64,000 nt of DNA from Prostheceraeus crozeri (taxonomy: Eukaryota; Platyhelminthes; Polycladida; Euryleptidae), in assembly GCA_907163375.1 (NCBI GenBank), contig CAJQUW010009239.1, positions 248,001 to 312,000 of the forward strand, in the 5' to 3' direction. Shown piece by piece: positions 24,901 to 36,900 of this stretch. Below the pieces are notes generated by a model. It saw only the letters and a list, made by a program, of their open reading frames with translations, had not been told where the DNA came from and did not search any database. The position numbers and the translations under genes are program-made. How positions within the stretch are numbered: the stretch's first letter is position 1; the number at the start of each line of letters is the position of its first letter.

Positions 24901-25777
24901 GCGTCTGCAAAGTTCAACGGAAGTAAAAAAGTTGTCAAGAACCAGGACGTAGCCATTTTCTTTCATAGATTCCGTTAATGAGATAATCAACTTCGTCGAA
25001 TAGTAATGCAGATGATGATCCATGTAAATTCTTCCGTGGAAATCAGTTGGAGAAAACTTAGCGAGAGCATTTCTGCCTGTATATACAATAAAGTTGTAGA
25101 TATAACTTGTTGAAGACTGACAGACAACGAATATTTTCATTCCGTACCTTGCACGCTTGGACGGAATATATTGACGCCAGTGAAGCCGTCCTTTGAATTT
25201 CTGAAGTAATTAATCAATAGACAGAACACTACTTGGTGTGTAAGTTTGGAAGAGACTCAGCACAATGTCAAGAAGAGGATTTTGTACAATGGATCTGATG
25301 TATCAACAGCGTCGTTGTTATTGAAGTGGAGCATACTCATGATTTGTTGGAATCTGTTCCGCGACATCACTCGAGAAAGCACCAGTAATCCGAAACAGCC
25401 GGCTTTTTCACTAATCCCATGATAAGACACAGTCCAAGAAAAGACGAGAATTCTTCCTTAGTAAGATCTTCCCACTTTTGAATTCTTGATCTATGCATTG
25501 CCTTGGCGTATCTGTTCGTTTCTCGAATAATCAGTTCCACAATGTCATCACTGAAAAAGTATTTGAAGCAGTCTATCTCTGTCTCAAAATTTTGAGAAAA
25601 ACCAGGCTGTCCCGTGAAAAGGAAAGGTGGATGAAGTTGGACACCGTCTGACCATAAAGAATTGTCAGTAGGAGCATCGTCGTCTGAGATTTCTTCCGGT
25701 TCAGATGAATCAGAATCGTATTCACAATCACTTGTCTCCCTGTCTGATGAAGAAGACATTTTGATGAAACCGCGCAA
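21939..25777 (-). pseudogene. piggyBac transposase, broken
   Basis: The N-terminal acidic segment (SSSSDRETSDCEYDSDSSE) leads into LFTGQPGF, IVELIIRETNRYA and GLCLIMGLVKKPAVSDYW (25777-25367). The RNase H-like core follows, with IPSKRARYGMKIFVV, YTGRN and the second catalytic Asp in YVLVLDNFFTSVELC (25140-24829). Where the first catalytic Asp is expected, the sequence reads VCQSS, with Gln in its place. Across the hAT insertion the gene resumes with RGELQTSYRV and MISTVHDSLMV (22526-22292). The C-terminal cysteine-rich domain (CVVCSSRKRRKDAKYIC...CFEEFHT) lies at 22090-21950. At least three frame changes and one stop lie outside the insertion, so the gene is dead. Starts at 25777 or 25759 are both possible. 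Confidence 0.92.
22535..24820. mobile_element. Non-autonomous hAT element inside the piggyBac gene
   Basis: The ends are CAGGGCTGTGGAGCCG (22535) and its near complement CGGCTCCACAGCCCTG (ending 24820), flanked by a perfect 8-bp duplication gttttgcc (22527-22534 and 24821-24828). Cggagcc words cluster just inside both ends (22550-22590 and 24727-24790), probably transposase-binding sites. The 2.29-kb interior is AT-rich and I find no transposase motif, so the element depends on another copy for movement. The end sequence belongs to a widespread hAT group. Confidence 0.93.
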
Positions 25778-26252
25778 ATCAAGATCTCTGTAGAAATGAC
25801 CTCATTCATTCACCCATCGAAAAGCGTCAAATTATGATATCAGTTCTATTAATAGATTTGACGTGCAATACATTGATCGAAAGCGCTTTTCCTGCACTAC
25901 AACATTATCCCACTCTCCAGATCATCAGCGCACGCAGCTAAGCAGGAGTCAACAAAAAAATACCAAAAATCTTACCAATGACGAAATCTTCGTCGCTGGT
26001 ATAATGCGACCAATTCTCGGACGACGAAATGTTCGTGAATGGTAATACAGTATCTCATTGTGTCTGAACCCTTGGTGTTAAGAGACACATTTGTGCGCGA
26101 CGAATATTTCGATTTTGGTATTGTAAGTTTAGTCTCTGATTTGTAGCCGCGGTACTGAAAGAAAAACGAAGTAATCGGCTTTGGTAATATATTCAACGTT
26201 ATCGAAAAATATCCTGATAGTCAAAGGGTTAAGAGATGGAATGAACTAAATT

Positions 26253-26532
26253 TCTCACGCCTGCTAAATTCTAAACGAGCAATCTAACGGTCCAACATTA
26301 GCGAGAAAACTTGTGGGCAATGATCTGAATTCTTCGAATCTGAAAGAATGGTGGCAATTGAAGCTTTTTTGGAGGAATTCACAACACTCCACAAGCGACG
26401 TACGACTGTTTTTCCTATCTCTGTAAGGTATTATGAATTCCTTTTTTCCCACTTACTAAGTTCCAGCGTGTGCCATCGTTTTGAATTAGTCTTCACGTCT
26501 TGCAGTAAGCTGAAAAACAATCTAATTCTGTG
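26253..26532 (-). mobile_element. CACAGAATTA-family MITE, short class (280 bp)
   Basis: Minus-strand copy of the family described at 49910-50416. It starts with cacagaattagattgttt at 26532 and ends with gcaggcgtgaga at 26253. The flanks actaaatt (26245-26252) and actaaata (26533-26540) agree at 7 of 8 bases, so this short form looks like a complete insertion rather than a chance truncation. No coding capacity. Confidence 0.8.
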
Positions 26533-26762
26533 ACTAAATAATTACCAACAGACTACATTCAATTAAATCTATTGTTGAGGCATGTAGGTGTACAAAAAAC
26601 CTCACGAATTTATTGGAACTCTGAAGTGTGACCGGAAGCAGAATGTACATTTGCAGACTTAACAAAATTGCGAGAAATTTGAGTCAGACAAGTGCTTTTA
26701 ATTTTGTATGGAGATTTGTTGGAATTTAAAGTCTGGCAAGCTATTCCTCTTCCATAAATGCA

Positions 26763-27059
26763 TCACTCGATACGAAAGGAATTTATCTCGGCCAATTTAA
26801 AATTGTAGCTGCATGTGATCAACTTCACAAGTCGGTTGAGCAAAGCATCAAAGGGAATGTCAGCAGTCCGTTCCACAGCTTGCGAACAATCACCAAGTAA
26901 CAGAATACCCTCATCTGCTCTAGGGATTTTAGTCCTTTGTACTCTTTCTACGTATCTCTTCCTTCTAAATATAAGGACTGAAAGTGTTATCATGAAAAGT
27001 AACATTAATGCAAATTTGAAAGTAATGTGACTGAGATTGCAATTCCTCACGATTAGCAA
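26763..27059 (-). CDS. Possible cytochrome P450 first exon (weak)
   Basis: A 98-codon minus-strand frame. It has a hydrophobic segment (FALMLLFMITLSVLIF), a basic stretch RRKRYVERVQR, then KIPRADEGILLLGDCS and DIPFDALLNRLVKL. The order membrane anchor, basic halt, Ile-Pro hinge and LLGD is that of the N-terminus of microsomal P450s, notably CYP4-like proteins. That is the only support: I find no heme-binding exon in the window. The piggyBac element lies just downstream. A splice donor could sit at the GTGAAG within the frame. It may also be chance. Confidence 0.25.
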   Translation of the reverse strand: MLIVRNCNLSHITFKFALMLLFMITLSVLIFRRKRYVERVQRTKIPRADEGILLLGDCSQAVERTADIPFDALLNRLVKLITCSYNFKLAEINSFRIE

Positions 27060-28490
27060 TCAGGTAAACAAAGTAAGGAAGAAAACTGACTACTAAAACA
27101 AATGTATTTGTACCTTGAGGCATGATTCGTCCTGGTGGTCTTATCAATCGTGCATAGATTTAGACCATAAAAACCCTGCATATACATCCGACATCCTGTA
27201 TAGTATTAAATGACTAGAGCGAACATGCTCACCGATAACTATATCTACAGTGAAGGTAAAATAAATTTCCAAATGGCCGGACGGCTTGTTATGAGAAATA
27301 ATAGGCGATTCTTCTTGGGGAGTAATAAAATTCACAAAAATATCTGCTGCGCATTCATAGCCAGGAATTGAATCTCAAATTGACTTCTACATCTTATTCT
27401 TCCCATAGTTTGGAATTCATCTCACAAGAAGACAGCTCTTGGAGCATAGGCTAACACATACGTACATTTTCTAATCAGCACCAGGAATCGATGCCCACCA
27501 AAGCACCTGAAGTGATGTGATAAATGCATTTAAAATATGAATGAAATGTTGTGCAAGTCGATTAAAAGGGACCGGATTGTGTCAGAAAACTCAGGCCCAT
27601 TTTTAAGTCTGGATACACCTAGATTTCAGCAGCCCCTGAATGCCGTGCATGTGCATCTAAATTTGTTGCTGTTGTTCCTTTGTTTCATCTTGTTTTTTTA
27701 GTGAAATTCTATATATTGAATCTCTAAATATTATGTATCCGATAATATTGTGATTCCTTCTTCCTTCCCACTTTCAATCCACTGCTTTGCCAAGTGATTG
27801 ACTTCTGTCCAGTGTCTTGGCGAGAGTTATTGTGACATCTCCAGATTTTGCAGTTCCGAGCCGTTCTGATTTCTCTCTCAATCCACCGTGCTTCGTGAAT
27901 TCTTTTCATTAATGCTGACGCGTTGTAGACTTCAACCTCGTGAGTGTATTACTTACAATCTCCTATATCTTACTACATTAATTATTCTTCAGTCTCTGGA
28001 GACAGCTTGTAAGATAAGATATTCAGGCAATTACATTATATGGAAAGGGAAATCTCGAATTGGCGATCTTGTTTGCTTCAACCCTTGCAATCATTGCCAG
28101 CGTCTTAAGTTAGTAACCACTTTCGATGATGTCTTGCATGCAAAAATGGCAAATTTGTCAGAAAGTATCGGAAAGTGTGTCAACAAATTATCAGTTTTGA
28201 ATTTTGCAAATATAGCATACATCACTCAGCAGAACATGCTGAGTCGATACGTACTTTAAGATCCGCTCTCTTTCAACACTCTATCCACACAATCAGAAGA
28301 ATTCAGCTTGATAGTAGAAAATGCATTAAAAATTCCTATTAAGATAAACACATAAATAAACAGGATTTTGGGTAGCCGATGCTGATTACATCGACGACTA
28401 ATGTGTTTGGATTCTTTCTACGAGCGTATGACGTCCAGTTGAATCTGTGGAGGAATTTTGTGCACAATTTACAAATTCTGCAACTATCTA
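27060..28490. other. No gene recognised
   Basis: AT-rich DNA. The minus-strand frame 27724-27909 has a basic segment KRIHEARWIEREIRTAR that faintly recalls the ends of some retroelement proteins, but nothing around it confirms this. The 27888-28259 frame shows no domain. Confidence 0.4.
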
Positions 28491-28496
28491 ACACAG

Positions 28497-28560
28497 GGAC
28501 GGGCAACCTCTTCATAGCGCAGGCCACAACATAACATGTGCAGTTTTGGGCCATGATAAA
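28497..28560. mobile_element. Fragment resembling a hAT end
   Basis: The stretch starts cagggacgggcaacctc and continues with gcaggcc and gcagttttgggcc, which resembles the outer part of several hAT families. No partner end or target duplication is present in the window. A small relic at most. Confidence 0.3.
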
Positions 28561-28949
28561 AGTGATAGTTATCGCACTCTATGCTTCGTCGAGACGCGCG
28601 GCGGAGACAAATTGCACGGATTCAGCACGCTGTCATACTTTGATGCTTTAATCAACTATTTAGAAAATTATTTGAAGATAGCGGTTCAATCTATTCATCT
28701 TATAATTACTGTCCTTCAACAGGAAAAAGAATTATCCGACAGAGCGCTAAGTTAGCGTATTCATTCAAGAAATGACGCTTTGTCAATTAGACTGAGTGTT
28801 ACAGTGGAACCTTTCGGACAATATCGGTAGAAATTTACCATTGATAATAATTCGATTTCTATGGCTTATCAAGTGTTTCATTATAGAAATCTCAATGTGA
28901 GCGCTATCTTAGTGTCACCATAGCGTTGTTTATCGATATATCTGGCAAG

Positions 28950-29464
28950 CGCAGAATTAGACTGTTTAATCGTATCACTTTGCTAGAAGTGCAAACTGAT
29001 TCAAACAGATGGCACATGCAGGAACTTAATAAGTGGGAAAAAAGAAATTTTTACTACCTTACAAAGATAGGAAAAACAGTCGTGCGTCGATTGCGGATTG
29101 CTCTGAATTCCTTCAAAATGCTCCGATCGCCACGATTCCTTCAGATTCGAGGAATTCAGATCATTGAGAAAAAATGTTCTCGATAATGTTGGGCCATCCG
29201 ATCATTTTAAAAAAGTTAGCAGGCGCATGAAAAAACGTTCACAAACTTCTCTGTAGAACTTGATATCGTCTGTGTCTCTTTGCTGTGTGATCCGGTTGAT
29301 AACAGTCACTGAAACTTTGCACAATTTGGCGTGTTTAATGTTGAACTGGCTGCTCATTGTTCGATTGATATGGTATTTAGTCAGGAAATTGTGCCATTTC
29401 ATGCCATGTTCCAATGCTTCCCTTCTAGTCAAACGGAAGAAGAAACGACCAGTCTAATTCTGTC
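28950..29464 (+). mobile_element. CACAGAATTA-family MITE, long class (515 bp)
   Basis: The ends are cgcagaattag (28950) and ctaattctgtc (29464), imperfect inverted repeats. A perfect 8-bp duplication ctggcaag flanks it (28942-28949 and 29465-29472). It aligns throughout with 49910-50416. The 8-bp duplication points to a hAT-type transposase acting in trans. The short frames inside on both strands are not genes. Confidence 0.9.
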
Positions 29465-29971
29465 CTGGCAAGTGTTTCAGAATAACTGCAGACTTTTCCA
29501 TTGTAAATATCAATTGGTCTATTTCTATGTCCTGAAATTAACATCTGCATACAACGAATACATTGCATACAACCACAGTGCGATAAGAAATTTTAACAGC
29601 CATGTAGCGATAAATTCTTCGATAATATTTATATGACAGAGATCAGTAGAATTGTAGATATTTAACGATAGAATATAATCGTTTATTCTACTAGTAGATT
29701 ATCGTTTATTCTACTGGGTACATAGATCCATAGTAAAATATTGAAAACTATGATAAATTAGTAAATTGAACAAATCTTAATAATTTATCAACAATAAGCA
29801 TCATACTATGATGAGTCATGTCACATTGTCTCTTACTTCTCAAACTTGACATTGAATACACAGTTTGAGAAAGTTCCACTAAACATGTCTTTCATGTTGT
29901 CAACATTTGCAATGTTAAGCGCTTGAGTTTTATGAATTTCTATTCCCTTTAAGATATCGGTCATATAAATT

Positions 29972-30124
29972 AGGATATCACACTGATTTCCGAAGATAAA
30001 CGCTGCTTGAAAATCTACTCGTATCATAAGCTATCTATTCTCCTCGCCTCCGGCTCGGAGAATAGATAGCTTATGATACTCGTAGATTCTCAGCGTTTAT
30101 CTACTGAAATCTGTGTGATATCCT
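29972..30124. repeat. Long hairpin with ~70-bp arms
   Basis: Left arm 29972-30043 and right arm 30057-30124 are reverse complements around a 13-base loop (tcgcctccggctc). The inner ~22 bp of the stem are perfect and only a few bases and a short gap differ further out. A snap-back of this length would be extruded easily. Just before it, atcgtttattctact is duplicated in tandem (about 29669-29720). It may be a foldback element or a recent local inverted duplication. Confidence 0.9.
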
Positions 30125-33100
30125 ATACTTATTGCACGATGAGGGTCACTTATCGTACGTCGAGCAATAAATGCTACTTCCACGATTGCTTACTATCTAT
30201 TAAACAGCGCAACAATTCAAGCATTTATGTAAAGACGTGAAGGCTTCAATAATGAAAGCAAGGCAACGTCACGTCAAAAATGTGTTGTCCTAATTTGCTC
30301 CCTTTTTGCTTAATCCATGTGTGCGCGTCCATGACACTGTTTTATCTACAGGCTGCAGCTCAAACGTGTAATAACTAACCGGTGTCTGAGATATCTCAGG
30401 TTAACTTGCAAAACTATGCTGTGAATAAACGTCTAATGTGTTGCAAACTCCTATACCAGAAGGCATGTCTCAGCTGGCCGCCATGGAATGTCCTTTAACT
30501 AATCAGAATGCCAACTTCATTTCCAATGGCCCTAAAACTTCGTAATACATGGAGTCGAAATACAACACGTGTGGACAAAATGTTTGTAGGCCTATATGCT
30601 AACTTAAGAAGCACTGTATATCGTTGGATCAAATACATTTTGATAACGAATTCAGTAAGTACATTATCAACAACATTTTATTCAAAAACAAAATGTTCAT
30701 AAAACCTCTTATGCTTTCCACATGCAGACATAGTATGGTGTATCGGTGTATTTCTCTGGTGGGAGAATCATTAATTTGAACGACTCTGATAAAAATCTTC
30801 GATTCCATGAGGATGCGATATGCACCTTGAATATCACTTCGATAGTGACAAATTCTACTGAACTGATGCTTATCTGACATCTTTGTAAAGTACATGTAAA
30901 GGAAGAGTGATAGCATATACGTGTATAAAATGTCAGAACTCTGACATACAAAACATGACATTTATTGAAAGTGCATTGCTATCAATTATTGATTTCAAAT
31001 TGCTGAAACATGTAGAAAATAGAAAATGAAGCATGAATAACTGAGTCGATAGTCAGTCATTACATTTTTATGAGTATGCATGTACAGTTGGAAGAACATT
31101 TTTACACAGACAGTTACAATAATGGAGTCACTTAAATACATGTCCATGTAAATAATGTTGATGTTCAGAATAACGCATAAAGTGAAATTTAAAACACTTC
31201 TAAACTGCTGTCCAATGAGAGAAGCCGTTCATATGAGCAGAGATTATCTAAAATTAATGAATTCAATTAATCGATTGCTCAGCAATTTCAGTTTCAATTA
31301 ATTGATTACATCAATTTTTATCTCAATTAACTGACTGCATCAGTTTCGTATTACAATAAACTGTTTTGAATTTTTAGAAATTTCTTTTTGATATTACTAT
31401 CTGGAATAATGTTAAAATTAGGTCCACATCATTCAGATTCAGATGCCTAGTGGATCATTTTATGCCTCATTATTATCGACTGAAGGAATTATCCGACACG
31501 CAGCCGTCGATTATGGAGAATCTTGCACAGAGAATTTTAGTGTATGGATTATTTTTGGCTACACGGGCGCACAACCTTCTTATATCTAGGAGCTCATTCG
31601 TTATACAACGACAATTGCAACAAATATCAAGGCCATCTGCGATGTGTCCAGGTCTTCAACCTATAAATTGATTGCATGGAATTTAAATTTCAATATTGTT
31701 CACGAATTCCAACTTCAGTTCTTCAAAAATGTCCGAATAGGAAAACTTCTTGAAAGACACTCAGAGACCTTCCGTGCGAAATCGCATAATATGATTTCAT
31801 TAATCTTTCATCATTTTTTTCGAAAACGTTGAATATTGATAAAAATTATTTATATGTGAAGCACAAGATTATCCCTTTACTTTTACTGGCACTATTCATC
31901 GAAGCATGCAAAAGACGCGCGGGACCACGCCGCATCCGTTGTGAACAGCCCATAGGTTTAAAGGTTCTAAACGAAAATTCTGACACTTGAGGACGCGCCA
32001 CGTATGAATGGACCTTTAGACTTTTTCGTTATATACATTTGTAGTCCACATGCACATTCAATCATTCATCGAATGCACACTCCGATGCATTGCGCATACG
32101 TGTAATCACGCTTCTCGAATCCACGAGTACTCAAATGAAGCTCTAAAATATCACCTTCGGCAGTGTATTACAGTTGCATGCAGCTATTGGATGCAAATTC
32201 CATTCTAGGACTACAACTGGTGTAGCACGTCGCATTAAATTTACTTAATGAGCGTTTTCCTCTTCAAATTCTATTTTTTCAAATTTACAGGTTATAAATG
32301 GCAATCCTCAATTGTGAGATACATGCAAGTTTTCAGTACAAAGTGTTTTTGGTTCTATATATTCAGATTTTGATCAAACGATTGCTTGAATGTCCACATT
32401 TTGTGTTCTATTCAATAGTTCAAAGCTTGGACGAACTAAAAGTCAATCGTTTTAAAACGTCTTGCAGCTCAATGACGATGCTAGAATTGATAAAAGTCGT
32501 GACTGAAGGTCTTTCAAAATCCAGTAACCTAAACTCAAAGCAGAGATCTGCGAGAAAACGACGAAAGAAATCATATGGGAAGATGAAGATTTCGACTAAT
32601 TGACTTTTAATAATTGATAACCGCTTTATTGAATGATTGCATATGGAGAGCGAGGTGACGCTTCTCCAATGATGTAAAATTCAAAGAAAGCACGTTGAAA
32701 ACTGAAGACTAATTTATGAAATGAAAGTCTAAGTGAAAAGTCTTTCTTGATCATGAAACGCATATAACATGACATTATTCGACTAAACTGACTAAGGCAA
32801 TTTATATCATGCAAGGGATAGCAAGCTATGGAGTAATCATATTTCATCATAATTGTATGTCTATTGATCCTGATTTTAATGTCAAAAAAATAAATTTCAA
32901 TTAATTTGTTGTCTTTTATATGTGTTGAACCCCATAATTTGGATTGAGAAAAGTCCTGAATAGCCAAGGCTGCTCTTCATTGTTACAATTACAAATGTTA
33001 CAAAATGTTACAAAATCTTACAATTGAAAATTACACTAGTCACAGCAGGATGAATTAGTCGACAGCTTCTTTGTAATATGCAACTGATTTGCGCTTCTCA

Positions 33101-36100
33101 CAATGTTCACCAAATGCTGATAAACCTACCGCATTCTACAAATGCACGATTCCCACCATAAATGTTTCTATCAATTTCGTCGATGACTAGAAACTCAAAA
33201 TTGAAGAAATCTTCCGAATTTTTGACACGCTTTGCTCTTAAAATCCAAGTCGGTAGTCACTTTCACAACACTTTTGGTATTTTGCGTGCTCTCATGCATA
33301 ATATGAAAAACTATCCCTGTGGCACATAGAGACCTTAATCTCAAATTACAACAGTCGTCTGCATTTACTTGATGGACAACGGTAGCTGCCTACCGAGTAT
33401 ATTTCTTGTCTGATCAGTGTTGATGTGTACACCTGACCTCTCATTCAATGCTGTGGCTATTCTGTGCATGCTTAACCATCACTGATGAAAAACAATCCGA
33501 GAAGTCTCCTTTTTGAGAAGTTTTAGGCAATAACGATCCTGATCATGGCCGCTTTTTTTAGACATTATTTTCGGAGCTCAACAAGTTAATTCTCTAAACT
33601 CAGGTCAATTGTCTTATTATCTCTCTTCTAGTACGGATGGATTTTATTCTTGAATAATCAGAGTTCATTTGGATATTCGTGAAATGACAAAAAAATGATT
33701 CGAATTATCTCCCCATTGAAGACAGTACTTACATGTAGATTCTTTTGTAATTTATGAATACTCAGCATTCGACCACCGTGCGATATTCTACGGTTTTTGA
33801 TTGAAACTAATATGGTAAGTCTGCAAGCCGCAGTTCAAACTTGTCCTCACTCAAAAGCTGCATTTTCAATGACAACAACACAGTTGGGTCCAACAAAAAT
33901 TGTACACCGAATTAAAAGAAAATATTTAATCTTGTAAATGAGCAAATAATTTTTGTCGCAATATTTCATGAGTTCATACCTTTCTATTAACCTAAATGCA
34001 TGCTTTCATATAAACATTTTCAAAATGACAAATTAGTTTCATTTTTGCGAAGATGAAATTTTGACAGGAAGATATTAAGGGACAATGAAATATAACTGTG
34101 TGAAGTTACAAGTAACTTCATCGCAAGCGAAAAATGTCGAAAAATGCAAGTGGCAAATCTATAGGAAAAATGTACAAAAAGTCACGCGACAGGTGTAGAT
34201 TAGCATAGAGTTGGGAATCAGGCTGGACTTAATACTTCCTATAACGCTTATCTTTCCATTGAAATGATGTGCTATTCTGTATTTATAAACGCTTTCCTTC
34301 AACTCATTGCCAAAATTCGTCGTCAAGAAATCACTTTTAAGTCACAAGCCGCAAGTTTGTTGCCAATGAACATTCGGACTAGCAAGGGACTTAAGGTTAA
34401 TATTGAGTATCAGCGGATCTGGTATGGGCCGTTATTTAGTGAAGTAATTGAATTTCAAGCACGGGTTAGAAGACAACAAGTGATCATGAGTACTGGTGCT
34501 GATGAGTTTTGTCAGTTAAATCTGTAATTTCATTTTTCGGAAGCAGGTTTTGATGGAAAGATAAAATGCTAAATTACAGCTTCTTGTTTACTGTCCCTAC
34601 ATGATGCACTGGAGTGTGAGAATGCTTCGTATTGCTACGTGAAACCATAATAACTCCACGCGCTATTGTTGAGCTGCAAGATCTTTCCTTTTATCAGCAA
34701 AAGTTCAATATTACTTGTTTTGTTTATTCAACAAATCAGTTTCAGTAAGGCATGTTGTCAATATCGTTGCCAAGTGTTTCCCTTTGACGCAAACATAAAA
34801 ATATAATAATTCCTTTACTTGAGAGTATGCAGAGTTCTTGAAAAGTGACAAGTTGATCAATATTCGAAAATTAAATATAAAAGTCAAGTATCTGTAGCAG
34901 ATTTCAGTCGGGGCAGATATCATCAATGGATTGAAGTTTTTCAAGGAAAATCATTTCGGAATAGGTAGATGACAGACATTCTAATAACATTGCCGACTGA
35001 GTGTAGACAGACCTTCCCACAAACGGAAACATGTGTTCTTATTTGGTAGATGTTCGGGACTCAGTCTTATAAAAGCGAGTCTCAAATCAGCGAAAAGTCA
35101 AAAAATACGAATATCAAAACAGCGAAAGAGTGGATCTGAAAAACTGATGGTGTGCAATGTTGAGATGAAATATGTGAGCAATTGCATATTTGCAGACCAT
35201 TCTTAGAACTAAAAATTGCATAACATTGAGAATCGGCAGTTTGAGAATTCGCTCTCTTGACATTTCCATTTCACGACGCGTTAGTACAAGCTAGATTGCC
35301 AAACAGCTCTTTTTAAAAAAATCATTATGGACAAATTCAAGGAGTGAGAAGCAGTGATCGTTCAGCTTTCTGTAAGCACAGGCATAGACGTTCCAGGTGC
35401 ATCTTCTGGGTAAATAATGTCCCGCGTTGTAAGAGAAGTCGCTGAAAAGGAAGCTTCTTACGATTAAAATGTTTGAGATGAATTTCAGTATAGCACTATA
35501 AATCAAACAGCAGTTGATTCTTCATAACTGATTGACTGGATGCAAAAGTCACGCGTTTTACGTCAGAAGTTTTATTTATCACAAATTAAAACAGTTTATC
35601 ATCCAATTGGAATCTATTACTTAACAGGAAGCTATTATTCATTAGATAACACATATTCAAAAATACAGCATTCATGATAAAAAGTTTAAATGGCAGGGAG
35701 ATAGGTATGCAAAATTTTCAGTGTAGTCTGAATAACGGATTAAAAGCAGCATTTTCTAAAAAGGTCATTTGCATACATATGAAAAGTAATTATCTAAGTC
35801 AAGAAAAAAATCAAAATTCAAATTCAAAATAATGTACAAAGGCCTATAAATTTATTCAGGAAGTAAAAGTAGACAAGTTAGCAAATAACCTAAATTTCAT
35901 TAGGATTTATGCATTGTTAAAATTATAACCGAAGATTTTCGGTGAGACCCAAAGCAGCATAACCCTGACAAGTCCATCAGTATGCGTCAAATAATAGTCC
36001 TAAGCCACCTTTTGTAGGTCCCGATATTTCTTAATGGATGCATGCATGCAGTGAAATTCCATCAAATAGATATGGGTCTCCGACTCCGACTCCATCCAGC

Positions 36101-36700
36101 CTCTATGGCGTTTATAGCTTGTACCGGTTCGGTTCGGTAAAAAGTTCTGGTTCATAGTTTTTCTGGTACATCTGGCATATGGCTTATAACTTTCTCCTCA
36201 ATTGTCAGGCCTCAGCTCCTGCATTATGCAGGTCTACTCTACTAGCTACTGATGTTTATTTTGTGTTTATGTGTGCTTTTGCATGCATCAGCTGTATGCT
36301 CAGTTTCGGTCGGAGACCTTTTAATCCAGGCTCTCTGAAACTTGAATTTGAGCATTGGGATCGAACTGCGTTTTGCGAGCACAGAGTGTTTGTCTATGAA
36401 GTATGGAGGACAGCCGTTCTTGAGCAGGACAAACAGTGAGGAAGGTTATCTCATTCTGAAGACGTGACGGAGAAAACAAATGTATAGAAAATGCATTCGC
36501 TATGTATTGAAAAAATTGTCAAATCTCAACAGATGCTGTCGGCTACATCTGTTGAATTTGGTGAATTTATCAATAACAGGGTTACTTGTGAAAAGATGAA
36601 GTTTCAGACAAACATGTAGTACTCAAAAATGTTGTCGGAAATATTGAATGATGATACTATCACGGTTCAGGCTCTCTAAGTATTTATGCTTTTATTGCAT
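30125..36700. other. No gene recognised; minor simple repeats
   Basis: AT-rich DNA without a supportable gene. At about 31265-31350, three imperfect units of roughly 32 bp (tcaattaattgattacatca-like) stand in tandem. A ttacaaatg-type simple repeat lies at about 32985-33030. The frame 32298-32603 ends in a basic patch (RSARKRRKKSYGK) but has no recognisable domain. The frames 34264-34527 and 36179-36439 likewise show nothing. Confidence 0.45.
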
Positions 36701-36900
36701 TCGTACACAGTCCGTTTCATAAATAATTAGAAATTAGTTAAAACAGTAACATTTTATAGTAAACAGTAAGTTTTTAACTTTAATTGAATGAATTTGTTTC
36801 CTATATCATATTAAATATTTTTCTTTGTTATATGTTGGCCCAGTAAGGACCTAGTCCTTAAAAGGACTGATGGGTGCGTTCCCTAGTAGCCAGATTCGTC

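Larger units (their letters stand above)
21361..26228 (-). mobile_element. piggyBac element with complete ends, carrying a nested hAT
   Basis: The left end TTAA-CCCTTAAGC (TTAA 21357-21360) and the right end ...AAAGGG-TTAA (26229-26232) give the TTAA duplication and CCCTT ends typical of piggyBac. Without the 2286-bp hAT and its duplication, the element would be about 2.57 kb, the usual piggyBac size. The transposase gene is on the minus strand. Copies of a palindrome-like word (gacgaaatnttcgtc and variants) lie inside both ends: 21385-21550 on the left and about 25980-26110 on the right. Confidence 0.93.

Noticed and set aside
27724-27909. Basic segment KRIHEARWIEREIRTAR on minus, like the tail of some retroelement proteins
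   Set aside because: The resemblance is short, the following residues do not match and no other retroelement domain is nearby.
28926-29186. 86-codon plus-strand frame
   Set aside because: Lies in a MITE copy; the homologous positions of the other copies are not open in the same frame.
32298-32603. Frame with hydrophobic start and basic end (RSARKRRKKS), considered as a small host protein
   Set aside because: No signal-peptide cleavage pattern, known family or promoter; composition is that of AT-rich random sequence.
36067-36090. tccgactccgactcc stretch considered as a hAT end like the one at 22535
   Set aside because: It lacks CAGGGCTGTGG, a partner end and an 8-bp duplication.
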